Shown: positions 58,040-64,000 of the stretch, one piece after another | Layout: every line of letters begins with the position of its first letter | Numbering within the stretch: the first letter of the stretch is position 1 | From: Mycobacterium ostraviense | Lineage (GTDB): Bacteria; Actinomycetota; Actinomycetes; Mycobacteriales; Mycobacteriaceae | Direction of reading: 5' to 3' | Length of the DNA: 64,000 bases | Assembly: GCF_002705925.1 (NCBI RefSeq) | Contig: NZ_NKRE01000001.1 | Location: 3,017,002 to 3,081,001 of the forward strand | Translations under genes and position numbers: made by a program | The notes under the pieces: generated by a model | Told to the model about the DNA's origin: nothing | What the model saw: only the letters and a program-made list of their open reading frames with translations | Database searches by the model: none

Positions 58040-58468
58040 CTAGCGGCGGCGCAGCTGCCGGACCAGCAGCATCGCCAGCAGGCTTAGCGCGACGGCGACC
58101 AGCAGCGGAACGGTGAAGTTGTTCGACGCCGGCTCCAGGTCCCGGGAAAGTGGGTCATTGGCCCGGTCGACAGCTGCCTTCGCTTGTGCTGCAGCGTCTT
58201 TGGCGGCCGCGGCAAGTTCGCCATCGGATTTCGCGCGCTGCTCGAGACCAGGCGGCTCGGCGGCCATTGCGGCGGCCGCGGGTTCCGGGTTGCCGGTGGG
58301 GGTGTTCTTGGTGGGGGCTTTTTTGGCCGGCGCTTTTTTGGCCGGCGTTTTCTTGGCGGGCGCTTTTTTGGCGGGGGCCTTCGCGGCCTTCTTGGCGGGC
58401 TGCTTCTTGGCCGGTGGTCTCGGTGTGCCGTCGGGTTCGCCGACGGGTCGATCCTGCGGGTCTGCCAT
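58040..58468 (-). CDS. hns: H-NS-like nucleoid protein with membrane anchor (Rv3852-like)
   Basis: This 142-aa protein starts at the ATG 58468 ([21 protein letters not shown]). The N-terminal half is Lys/Ala/Pro-rich with K-K-A-P-A repeats, as in histone-like tails. The C-terminus has a membrane helix ([17 protein letters not shown]) and the basic end RQLRRR. The M. tuberculosis ortholog (134 aa) binds DNA weakly and is membrane-anchored. A longer open frame exists upstream, but the homologous start is here. It has 109 bp to the preceding gene. It probably links chromosome and membrane; its effect on transcription is disputed. Confidence 0.92.
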   Translation of the reverse strand: MADPQDRPVGEPDGTPRPPAKKQPAKKAAKAPAKKAPAKKTPAKKAPAKKAPTKNTPTGNPEPAAAAMAAEPPGLEQRAKSDGELAAAAKDAAAQAKAAVDRANDPLSRDLEPASNNFTVPLLVAVALSLLAMLLVRQLRRR

Positions 58469-58577
58469 GCGGCCGCTCCTTTGCAGCTTCTCTGTTTGCG
58501 TGGGTGCGAAGCACTCGGGTCCCATCATGCCAGGACCCGTTGTGCCGCCATCTCGGCTACCTGTGCGCGCTTACCGG

Positions 58578-58922
58578 CTACCGCCGCCGCCGTACCGCCC
58601 ACAGCGCCGCCGCGGCGACCGCGGCTATCGCACCGACCGCGAAAGGCCAGGTAGGCACGTCGGCGTCGGTGTTGGCCCGGGCTACCGTCACCGGGTAGCT
58701 GTCCCGCAGGTGTGGCCACCCGGTGACGGTCGGGCCGGTCAGCTCCGGCTCGGCGGTAGGCCACCCGGTGCCCGGATGCTGGATACCGGTCAGGCTCACC
58801 CGGGTTGGACCCGCGGATGCGCGGACGGGGTCACCGCTGGCGCCATCCACCATCAAGGGCGCGGCGATCGTCAGGGCGACCAGCAGCAGGGCTGACCACG
58901 CGACACCGAGCAGGTGCTTCAT
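58578..58922 (-). CDS. Secreted or membrane protein of unknown function (Rv3851-like)
   Basis: This 114-aa protein has an N-terminal hydrophobic segment (LLGVAWSALLLVALTIAAPLMVDG, a signal peptide or anchor) and a C-terminal membrane helix (FAVGAIAAVAAAALWAV) ending RRRR. The loop between them would face the outside. I do not recognise a domain. It lies 15 bp after the Rv3850-like gene, so it is in the same operon. M. tuberculosis has a similar short membrane protein at this position. Confidence 0.75.
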   Translation of the reverse strand: MKHLLGVAWSALLLVALTIAAPLMVDGASGDPVRASAGPTRVSLTGIQHPGTGWPTAEPELTGPTVTGWPHLRDSYPVTVARANTDADVPTWPFAVGAIAAVAAAALWAVRRRR

Positions 58923-58937
58923 GATCGCCGGCGCATC

Positions 58938-59594
58938 TCAGGTCAGCCCCAGCCGGGCCATCAGATCGGCCTCGATGCCGTCGAGCTGTGAGGAGATCGC
59001 GGTGTGGGCGGCTCGGCGCCGCTGCGCCGGCATGTTCTCCGCGGCTGTGATGGCCGCTGACAGCTCGGCGAGCCGTTCGCTGATGGCTGCGACGAATTGT
59101 TTGGTCTCCGCGTCCTTCGGCTTCTTCTCCTGGACCATCCGCAGCGACTGCTCCGACCCGGCGATCCTGGCCGACAGCCGGGCGCCGTGCCCGGAGAATT
59201 GTCCGACCTGAGCCAGTGGAACCCCCAGTTGGTCGGCACGACGCTGATCGATCAGCCCGCGCGCGGCAATGGCCGCCCGGTATATCACCGGCACCAATAT
59301 CGGGGCCAACAGCCGCGACACCGTCAGCGCCCGGCGGATTCGGGTGGGCGACAGCAACTTACCCTCGCGCGCCGCTTTGAGCTGGGTCTCGGCGACCTTC
59401 AGTGCCGCACGATCGCTGTCCCGCTGCGCCTTGAGCTGCGCCTTGAGGGCCTTGTCCGCCGCCTTGCGCTCGTACTTGAGGCGACGCGCCGCGTTCTTCG
59501 CCGACAGCTTGGCCTCGAGTTTGGCGCGGGCCTTTATCGCGCGGGCTTCGGCGCGACGAATCGCCCGGCTCTTTCGCTTGCGGAACAGGCCCAT
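58938..59594 (-). CDS. Basic coiled-coil protein of unknown function (Rv3850-like)
   Basis: This 218-aa protein has residues 1 to about 90 that are extremely Lys/Arg/Ala-rich (RKSRAIRRAEARAIKARAKLEAKLSAKN, KALKAQLKAQRDSDRAALK), probably a long coiled coil. A hydrophobic segment (VSRLLAPILVPVIYRAAIAARG) and the C-terminal helices (VAAISERLAELSAAITAAENMP) follow. The length matches the M. tuberculosis gene at this place. The function is unknown. Confidence 0.85.
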   Translation of the reverse strand: MGLFRKRKSRAIRRAEARAIKARAKLEAKLSAKNAARRLKYERKAADKALKAQLKAQRDSDRAALKVAETQLKAAREGKLLSPTRIRRALTVSRLLAPILVPVIYRAAIAARGLIDQRRADQLGVPLAQVGQFSGHGARLSARIAGSEQSLRMVQEKKPKDAETKQFVAAISERLAELSAAITAAENMPAQRRRAAHTAISSQLDGIEADLMARLGLT

Positions 59595-59705
59595 TCCCGG
59601 CCGCCTCCCGGTTCTCGTGGACTATCGCGGTGCATGCGCGATCGTTGGGCCAACCCTAATCTGCGCTGGGCGTGGGCAACCCGTCAGGTCGTTGGCAGCC
59701 GGCCG

Positions 59706-60104
59706 TTACACGTCGAGCCGCTCCGCGCGGCGCAGCTCGTCGATGCGGTCCGCGATCTCTTGCTGCGCCTGCGCCGACAACCCATGGGAACGCTCTGCGA
59801 TGCGGCGCACGCCGTCGTCCCGCATCGCGGCCAGCCACTGCAATTCCTTGTCGATTTTCGCGTAGTAGTCGTCGTCGGTGAAGTAGGCCGCCCTGATGCG
59901 GAAGAAGTTGGCAAGCGCGGCCATGGTCGCCGACGACGGGTTGGTGCGGTTGCCCGAGCGTAGCTGGGACAGGTAGGGAGCCGACATCGTGATGCCCTCC
60001 GCCTTGAGCGCGGCGATCACCTCCGCGGAGGTGTGCGGCCCGCGTCCGGGTGGATACACCGTATCGAACAGACGGTTCAGGCGGGCAGCGAACGTCGTGC
60101 TCAT
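59706..60104 (-). CDS. espR: Nucleoid-associated regulator EspR
   Basis: This 132-aa protein starts at the ATG 60104 (MSTTFAARLNRLFDTVYPPGRG), and its start fits the M. tuberculosis protein. The N-terminal helix-turn-helix of the SinR type (TSAEVIAALKAEGITMSAPYLSQLRSG) is followed by a C-terminal dimerisation domain. EspR activates the espACD operon, which ESX-1 depends on, and also binds many other sites as a dimer of dimers. The upstream Met (60119) is possible but not conserved. A GGAGGTCATATCG sequence before the start supports 60104. Confidence 0.97.
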   Translation of the reverse strand: MSTTFAARLNRLFDTVYPPGRGPHTSAEVIAALKAEGITMSAPYLSQLRSGNRTNPSSATMAALANFFRIRAAYFTDDDYYAKIDKELQWLAAMRDDGVRRIAERSHGLSAQAQQEIADRIDELRRAERLDV

Positions 60105-60575
60105 CGATATGACCTCCACCGGGCTGCAAGATCGAACGGTTACCTATCTTTATTTGCTGATCATGGTAGCGACAGATATGTCCACAACCAAGTGCAAACC
60201 TGAGCGGATTGGTTGCCAGCGTGTTGGAGGCGCGTCCAGGATGCCCTTGATGAGCGTCCAACCGATTCGGTGAGGTGTCCACAGAATGAACGGATTTCAC
60301 AGGCTATCCGCAGAATACATCGCAGGTGGGCACGCGGCGAGCCGTCGGCTGAGTCGTCCGGAACCGATATACGCGCACCTCGGCAGGGGAATGCATTCAA
60401 TGTCGGGCAACCAACGCCCAACGGCGCAGTGCTCGGCAGCTCCTTTGCTGTCGAGGTCTACTGCGGGGCGCGGCGCAGACCGGCGGCGTCGTCGCCGGTC
60501 CACCGGAGCTGTCCGCAAGCGGTCGTCGGCATCGCCGAACGGTACGAGGTCCGGTAGGTGCCGTTCAGCACAGGT
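60105..60575. other. Intergenic region upstream of espR
   Basis: This is 471 bp without a supported gene. The first 170 bp upstream of espR are AT-rich for this genome (for example TTTATTTGCTGATCATGGTAGC) and contain the probable espR promoter. Two TGTCCACA words (60179 and 60275) resemble part of a DnaA box. A plus-strand frame at 60213-60557 has no ribosome-binding site and no motif. Confidence 0.4.
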
Positions 60576-61271
60576 TCAACGGGGGTGGGCGGCCCTCGTG
60601 GCTACCGGGGAGGCATTGCGGCGCCGCCGAAGGGTTTGCGCCGTAACACCCGCCGCCGCCGCGATCGCCACCGCCGCCGTCACGCCGATGGCGACCGAGC
60701 GCCACCCGAGCGCGCTGTCGAACAGCATCCACAAGCCGAACAGCAGGAACAACAGGCTGGCCAGAACATGCAGCAGCTGCTCGGGCAGCCGCTGGTGCAG
60801 CAGTAGCCCCGCAGCGATTGCCAGGCCGTCGGCCAAGATCATGCCCAGGGTGGAGCCGATCCACACGCCGACCCAGTCGTGATCGCTGGCCAGGGTCACC
60901 GTCGCCAGCGTCGTCTTGTCGCTGAGCTCGGCCAGTACGAACGATGACACCACGGTGAGCAGCGCGAACCGTGGGTGGGGCGGGGTCGCGGGCTTGTCGT
61001 CACCGGCCGCGCCCTCTCGCCAGGCCCACACCGCGAAAAGCAGGAACGCGATCGCGCCCGCGAAAGCCATCGGCCGCGCCGGCAGGGTGGCGCCCAGGAA
61101 GTGGCCGATCGCCACCGAGACCCCGTGCACCGTGAAAGAGGCGATCGCCACGCCGGCCAGCACCACCCACCAGCGAAACCGCAACGCATAGGTCATGGTC
61201 ACCAGTTGGGATCTGTCGCCGAGTTCGGCGACGAAAACCACCCCGAGACTCAGCAGTGTGGCTGCGAGCAT
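60576..61271 (-). CDS. GDT1/UPF0016 family membrane exporter, probably for manganese
   Basis: This 231-aa protein has six or seven hydrophobic segments in two repeats, each with the family motif: E-L-G-D-R-S near residue 17 and E-L-S-D-K-T near residue 115. Those acidic motifs form the cation path in GDT1/TMEM165 proteins, which move Mn2+ or Ca2+ in exchange for H+. A manganese riboswitch (61326-61414) lies just upstream on the same strand and supports Mn2+ as substrate. The start ATG at 61271 follows AAAGG. It ends in a basic tail RRRRNASP. It probably protects the cell from excess manganese. Confidence 0.88.
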   Translation of the reverse strand: MLAATLLSLGVVFVAELGDRSQLVTMTYALRFRWWVVLAGVAIASFTVHGVSVAIGHFLGATLPARPMAFAGAIAFLLFAVWAWREGAAGDDKPATPPHPRFALLTVVSSFVLAELSDKTTLATVTLASDHDWVGVWIGSTLGMILADGLAIAAGLLLHQRLPEQLLHVLASLLFLLFGLWMLFDSALGWRSVAIGVTAAVAIAAAAGVTAQTLRRRRNASPVATRAAHPR

Positions 61272-61325
61272 TTCGGACGACCTTTCGACACGTGGTCGAT
61301 GACAACGTGGTCATCGAACATCGGT

Positions 61326-61414
61326 CGAAGGTCTCGCCCACCGTCTGCTCGACGGTTCGCCGGCCGGGCTTTCACCAGTATGTCGACCCGACGATTCGGG
61401 GCTACTCCCCTTCG
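61326..61414 (-). promoter_or_regulatory. yybP-ykoY manganese riboswitch
   Basis: Reading the minus strand, three conserved blocks of the Mn2+ aptamer occur in order: GGGGAGTAGC (61410-61401), GTCGACATACTGG (61387-61375) and GCGAGACCTT (61337-61328). Outer stem P1 is CGAAGG/CCTTCG at 61414-61409 and 61331-61326. The blocks match the yybP-ykoY consensus I know from E. coli and Lactococcus. A small hairpin at 61297-61316 between aptamer and start codon could belong to the expression switch. It should switch on the GDT1 gene when Mn2+ is high. Confidence 0.9.
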
Positions 61415-61523
61415 CTAACGATCCCCAGGTTAGCGGCCGGGTTCCGGGCGCGCCAGGGCGATGACGGTGTTCGGCCCGTCGCATTCCCGGATTCGCGGCC
61501 CGAAACTATGGTTTCGAATTTGC

Positions 61524-62057
61524 TTATGCGGCAAGCAGCATCGCCAGGATCGCGGTGTCGGGATGGCTGATCGGATCGACACCGACGCGACTCACCATGG
61601 ACGTGATGGTGCCGTCCGCTTCGGCTTCCACCCAGGCGGCCCGGTGCTCCAGACCCAGGTGCGGCAATCCCGGCAGCAGGACACAGCCCGACGCTGCGCC
61701 GGTGCATTCCGGCAGCGACGGCGTTGTCTCCGACGGCGGATGCAACATCAGCAATGCCGGGGGCTGATGATCGGCGAAATATCCGGGTCGGATGGCCGAT
61801 TCGCCGAACACCGTGCCCTCGGCCAGCACCAGGCCGACGGTTCCGGGCGCGGGTTCGTCGGGCAATTCTTCGCGAGCACCGAATACGGTTGTCGTGGAAA
61901 GCAGTCCGGGCCACGACGCGACTCGGACGGCGACCATCAGCAGCTGCGCCCATTCTTTGGTCGAATCAGGCCAGCGTCCAGAGATGACAAACCCTTTCAG
62001 AGCACCACGAGAATGAAAGGGAGCAACCCCTATTGGTCTATCTGACCCAGCATTCAT
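61524..62057 (-). CDS. Conserved hypothetical protein (Rv3847-like)
   Basis: This 177-aa protein starts at the ATG 62057 (MNAGSDRPIGVAPFHSRGAL), which gives the same length as Rv3847. The conserved block GFVISGRWPDSTKEWAQLLMVAVRVASWPGLLSTTTVFG is followed by a region with one Cys pair (PECTGAASGCVLLPG) and an ending in HPDTAILAMLLAA. I do not recognise a domain. It lies downstream of sodA on the same strand but after a terminator, and upstream of the riboswitch of the GDT1 gene. The function is unknown. Confidence 0.82.
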   Translation of the reverse strand: MNAGSDRPIGVAPFHSRGALKGFVISGRWPDSTKEWAQLLMVAVRVASWPGLLSTTTVFGAREELPDEPAPGTVGLVLAEGTVFGESAIRPGYFADHQPPALLMLHPPSETTPSLPECTGAASGCVLLPGLPHLGLEHRAAWVEAEADGTITSMVSRVGVDPISHPDTAILAMLLAA

Positions 62058-62232
62058 CCCGCCCTCCGAGATGCCTCCATCCGAAATAACCACGCTGGTA
62101 GCTCGAACAACCGTCTAGTTTCAATAATCAAGCATGCGCGGGGATTTGGCGCCGCGCAACCCGACACGGCTAACCCTCGCCACGTTGACGGTGTCATCCA
62201 GATGTCGCGATATCGAAACCGGCCAAAGACCA

Positions 62233-62260
62233 GGGCGCCGCGCAATAGTGCGCGGCGCCC
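62233..62260 (-). terminator. Terminator hairpin after sodA
   Basis: A perfect 12-bp GC-rich stem (GGGCGCCGCGCA at 62233-62244 with its complement at 62249-62260) has an ATAG loop. It starts 20 bp after the sodA stop and is followed on the minus strand by CTGGTCTTTGG. It is strong enough to end sodA transcription before the Rv3847-like gene. Confidence 0.85.
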
Positions 62261-62279
62261 AAGCCCTGAAATATTGGAG

Positions 62280-62903
62280 TCAGCCGAAGATCAGGCCCGG
62301 CGTTTTCGAGGTGGCCGCCTCGTAGCGCGCCTGCACGTCGGCCCAGTTCACAACGTTCCAGAACGCTTTGGCGAAGTCGACCTTGACATTCTTGTACTGG
62401 AGGTAGAAAGCATGTTCCCACATGTCGAGCAGCAGTAACGGAATGATTCCGAGCGGAAAGTTCGTCTGGTGGTCGTAGACCTGGAATATCAGCAGCTTGT
62501 TGCCGAGAGTGTCCCAGCCCAGCGCCGCCCAGCCCGACCCCTGCACCGTGGTGGCGGCGGCGTGGAATTGGGCACGAAACTTGTCGAACGACCCGAACGC
62601 CTCGTCGATGGCCGCGGCGAGTTCGCCGGTCGGCTTGTCGCCCCCGTTGGGAGACAGGTTCTTCCACCAGATCGTGTGGTTGACGTGGCCGGCGAGGTTG
62701 AAAGCCAAGTTCTTCTCGTTCAGCAAGATCGCTGAGTGGTCTTCCTTGGCGCGCGCCTCTTCGAGTTTGGCGACCGCATCGTTGGCGCCCTTGACGTAGG
62801 TGGCGTGGTGCTTACTGTGGTGAAGTTCGTTGATCTGACCCGAGATGTGTGGTTCCAGCGCCCCGTAGTCCCAATCCAGATCGGGCAAAGCGTATTCAGC
62901 CAC
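62280..62903 (-). CDS. sodA: Iron superoxide dismutase
   Basis: This 207-aa protein has a GTG start at 62903 after AAGGAGG (62912-62918). Metal ligands His28, His76, Asp160 and His164 are in place ([27 protein letters not shown]). It is nearly identical to M. tuberculosis SodA, which uses iron and is exported without a signal peptide with help from SecA2. It removes superoxide outside or at the surface of the cell. It is expressed alone: the terminator at 62233-62260 ends its transcript. Confidence 0.98.
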   Translation of the reverse strand: MAEYALPDLDWDYGALEPHISGQINELHHSKHHATYVKGANDAVAKLEEARAKEDHSAILLNEKNLAFNLAGHVNHTIWWKNLSPNGGDKPTGELAAAIDEAFGSFDKFRAQFHAAATTVQGSGWAALGWDTLGNKLLIFQVYDHQTNFPLGIIPLLLLDMWEHAFYLQYKNVKVDFAKAFWNVVNWADVQARYEAATSKTPGLIFG

Positions 62904-63063
62904 GGCATTCCCTCCTTGCAATCGTCTGACACGTCATTCGCGTGGGTTCCGCCACGCGGCGGGCTGACGTAGTCAACCCTGCTGCATGACCGCGCGCGCC
63001 GCAAGAACAGCCCCCATCGGGAACAGCTCGAACGGTTCCCAGGGATACCCGGGCGGCTGGGTC

Positions 63064-63219
63064 TTAATACACAACCAGGAGGATCAGCACCGCGAGCAGC
63101 GCGAGCGCGATAAGTCCGGCACGAAGGGCGGCGATGACATACGCGTGGTTCCAGGCGGGCGAGCCCGAGCGCGAATTCGACGGCGGCGTCGACCCCGGAC
63201 CGTAGGAGTGTGTCGCCAT
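63064..63219 (-). CDS. Small single-pass membrane protein
   Basis: A 51-aa frame starts at the ATG 63219 after GGTGGAAGG. It encodes a Ser/Gly/Pro-rich N-terminus (THSYGPGSTPPSNSRSGSPA), then a long membrane helix (LRAGLIALALLAVLILLVVY) that ends right at the stop. The clean hydrophobic pattern supports a real gene. I do not recognise it. It lies 160 bp upstream of sodA on the same strand. It is too short for most gene finders. Confidence 0.6.
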   Translation of the reverse strand: MATHSYGPGSTPPSNSRSGSPAWNHAYVIAALRAGLIALALLAVLILLVVY

Positions 63220-63861
63220 CAAACGCCTTCCACCTGCATGGTCATCCCGCCTCAGTGAGGTGAGTCACAATGAACACCGCGTCGGAGATCATAACGCCTG
63301 GTGCACAGGTTGAAAAATTCCGTCGACGGGCAACCCCGGCAGCGCCGCCGTGTAATGGCCATGTGATGGCAAGACCGCTTCCGCGGGCCGTCGGAAAAGG
63401 CTGCCCGCGGCCCCGTGGGTGAGCCGGGCCAGACAACCGCTGACGGTTCCGCCGCACCGCCGGCAAGTCGCGTGACCAGGCGACGGCGGCGCTTCGCCCG
63501 GCGGAGAGCCGCACTTCGCTCGCGACGCCGCAGGGCTGTCGATCGGCGCGTCCCGGGAGCGCCATGTTATCCACAGTTCGACGCGAACCGGGCCGATAGA
63601 GGCGGCATCGAGATGGACCACCGGCTGTGGATAAAGCTGTGGAAACTGTGGATAGGTCGTGGCTAGGCCTTAGTAGCTGTCGAGGTCCTGTCCAGGTCCT
63701 GTCGAGCTTCTGATCCAGGTCCCGTCCAGGGCGCCCGCGGACTGTCTCGCCGGGGCCCGGGCCGCCGCGGTCGCGCGTCGTCCCGCGCACCGAAGGTGCT
63801 TCCCCGATCCGGATTGACGCCGTGCAGTGCCGTGGCGCCGACGCGCTATTAGGCTGGTCCG
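63220..63861. other. Intergenic region with DnaA-box-like cluster
   Basis: This is 642 bp without a supported gene. Long frames on the minus strand (63242-63997 and 63289-63621) have Arg/Pro-rich composition and no motif apart from one C-R-R-C. The section 63567-63655 holds DnaA-box-like sites, listed separately. Short direct repeats of AGGTCCTGTC lie at about 63680-63735. Confidence 0.45.
63567..63655. promoter_or_regulatory. Cluster of DnaA-box-like sites
   Basis: A perfect TTATCCACA is at 63567-63575. A perfect reverse copy TGTGGATAA is at 63626-63634, followed by TGTGGAAAC (63638-63646) and TGTGGATAG (63647-63655). Four sites in 89 bp, three of them within 30 bp and in the same direction, are far above chance. 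No dnaA or dnaN gene is near. Confidence 0.7.
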
Positions 63862-64000
63862 GTGATCCAGGTGTGCTCCCAGTGCGGCACTCGGTGGAAC
63901 GTCCGCGATCGTCAGCGTGTGTGGTGTCCACGTTGCCGGGGGACCCTGATGGCGCCGCTGGCCGACCCGTCGGCGGGTGACCCGCGGTGGCGTTCACCCG
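63862..64000 (+). CDS. Zinc-ribbon protein, 3' end outside the window (Rv3843c-like)
   Basis: The frame starts at a GTG (63862) and is open to the window end (46 codons). The product starts IQVCSQCGTRWNVRDRQRVW and continues CPRCRGTLMAPLADP; two C-x-x-C pairs (Cys4/Cys7 and Cys22/Cys25) form a zinc ribbon. It resembles the start of the M. tuberculosis protein Rv3843c, in which a membrane part follows. The position beyond sodA fits. The remainder is not visible. Confidence 0.8.
   Translation, partial: MIQVCSQCGTRWNVRDRQRVWCPRCRGTLMAPLADPSAGDPRWRSP

Noticed and set aside
58155..58698. Alternative frames across the hns gene
   Set aside because: They come from the repetitive Lys/Ala codons of hns read in other frames.
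60213..60557. Plus-strand frame upstream of espR
   Set aside because: No start signal and no family resemblance; it overlaps the probable espR promoter.
63242..63997. Minus-strand frame near the window end
   Set aside because: Arg/Pro/Ser-rich with no motif, crosses the DnaA-box cluster and the zinc-ribbon gene start on the other strand.

Overview
The window is GC-rich, densely coding DNA from a slow-growing Mycobacterium related to, but not identical with, the M. tuberculosis complex. It runs in the opposite direction to the H37Rv map from the ESX-2 locus through the whole ESX-1 locus, glutamate synthase, and the ethR/ethA, espR and sodA region. Many proteins match the H37Rv products in length and in the sequence I remember (EsxA 95 aa, EsxB 100 aa, MycP1 446 aa, EccB1 480 aa, EspG1 283 aa, EspR 132 aa, EthA 489 aa). 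Ortholog names rest on recall of those proteins, not on a search.

Layout. 1-1856: the 3' part of a DUF1023-type hydrolase and an LppA-like lipoprotein. 2231-13358 (+): an ESX-2 operon, PE36-PPE69-esxD-esxC-espG2-ParA-like-eccD2-mycP2-eccE2-eccA2. The eccB2 and eccC2 genes expected upstream are absent here. eccE2 is broken by a 55-bp Nextera library adapter, which is an assembly artefact. 13484-20759 (+): mycP1-eccE1-espB-espL-espK. 20904-38486 (-): espJ-eccD1-espI-esxA-esxB-PPE68-PE35-eccCb1-eccCa1-eccB1-eccA1-espH-espG1-espF-espE, the complete ESX-1 machine. 38721-42661: an FHA-HTH protein, the WhiB6 regulator, a frameshifted SRPBCC gene and an EspI-like ATPase. 43350-49422 (+): gltB-gltD. 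49576-51957: a small ORF, a decayed F420-type oxidoreductase gene, a membrane protein and a PHP phosphoesterase. 51946-55345: a DinB-type polymerase and a two-gene MEDS sensor operon, not present at this place in H37Rv as I recall it. 55355-57548: ethR and ethA around the 55-bp EthR operator. 57553-60104 (-): rraA, hns, two hypothetical genes and espR. 60576-62903 (-): a GDT1/UPF0016 exporter under a yybP-ykoY manganese riboswitch, an Rv3847-like gene and sodA. The end holds a small membrane protein, a cluster of DnaA-box-like sites and the start of a zinc-ribbon membrane protein.

How it works together. ESX-1 is a type VII secretion system: EccB/C/D/E and MycP form the membrane complex, EccA is the cytosolic AAA ATPase, EspG1 chaperones PE35/PPE68, EsxA/EsxB are the main substrates, and EspB/E/F/H/I/J/K/L are substrates or chaperones. 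WhiB6 and EspR are known regulators of ESX-1 genes. The three EspI-like ATPases (ESX-2, ESX-1 and the gene beside gltB) share a linker motif just before the nucleotide-binding domain.

The least familiar pieces are the MEDS-HATPase / MEDS-STAS-ANTAR gene pair, the truncated ESX-2 locus and the DnaA-box cluster. I saw no tRNA, rRNA, CRISPR array or intact insertion sequence.
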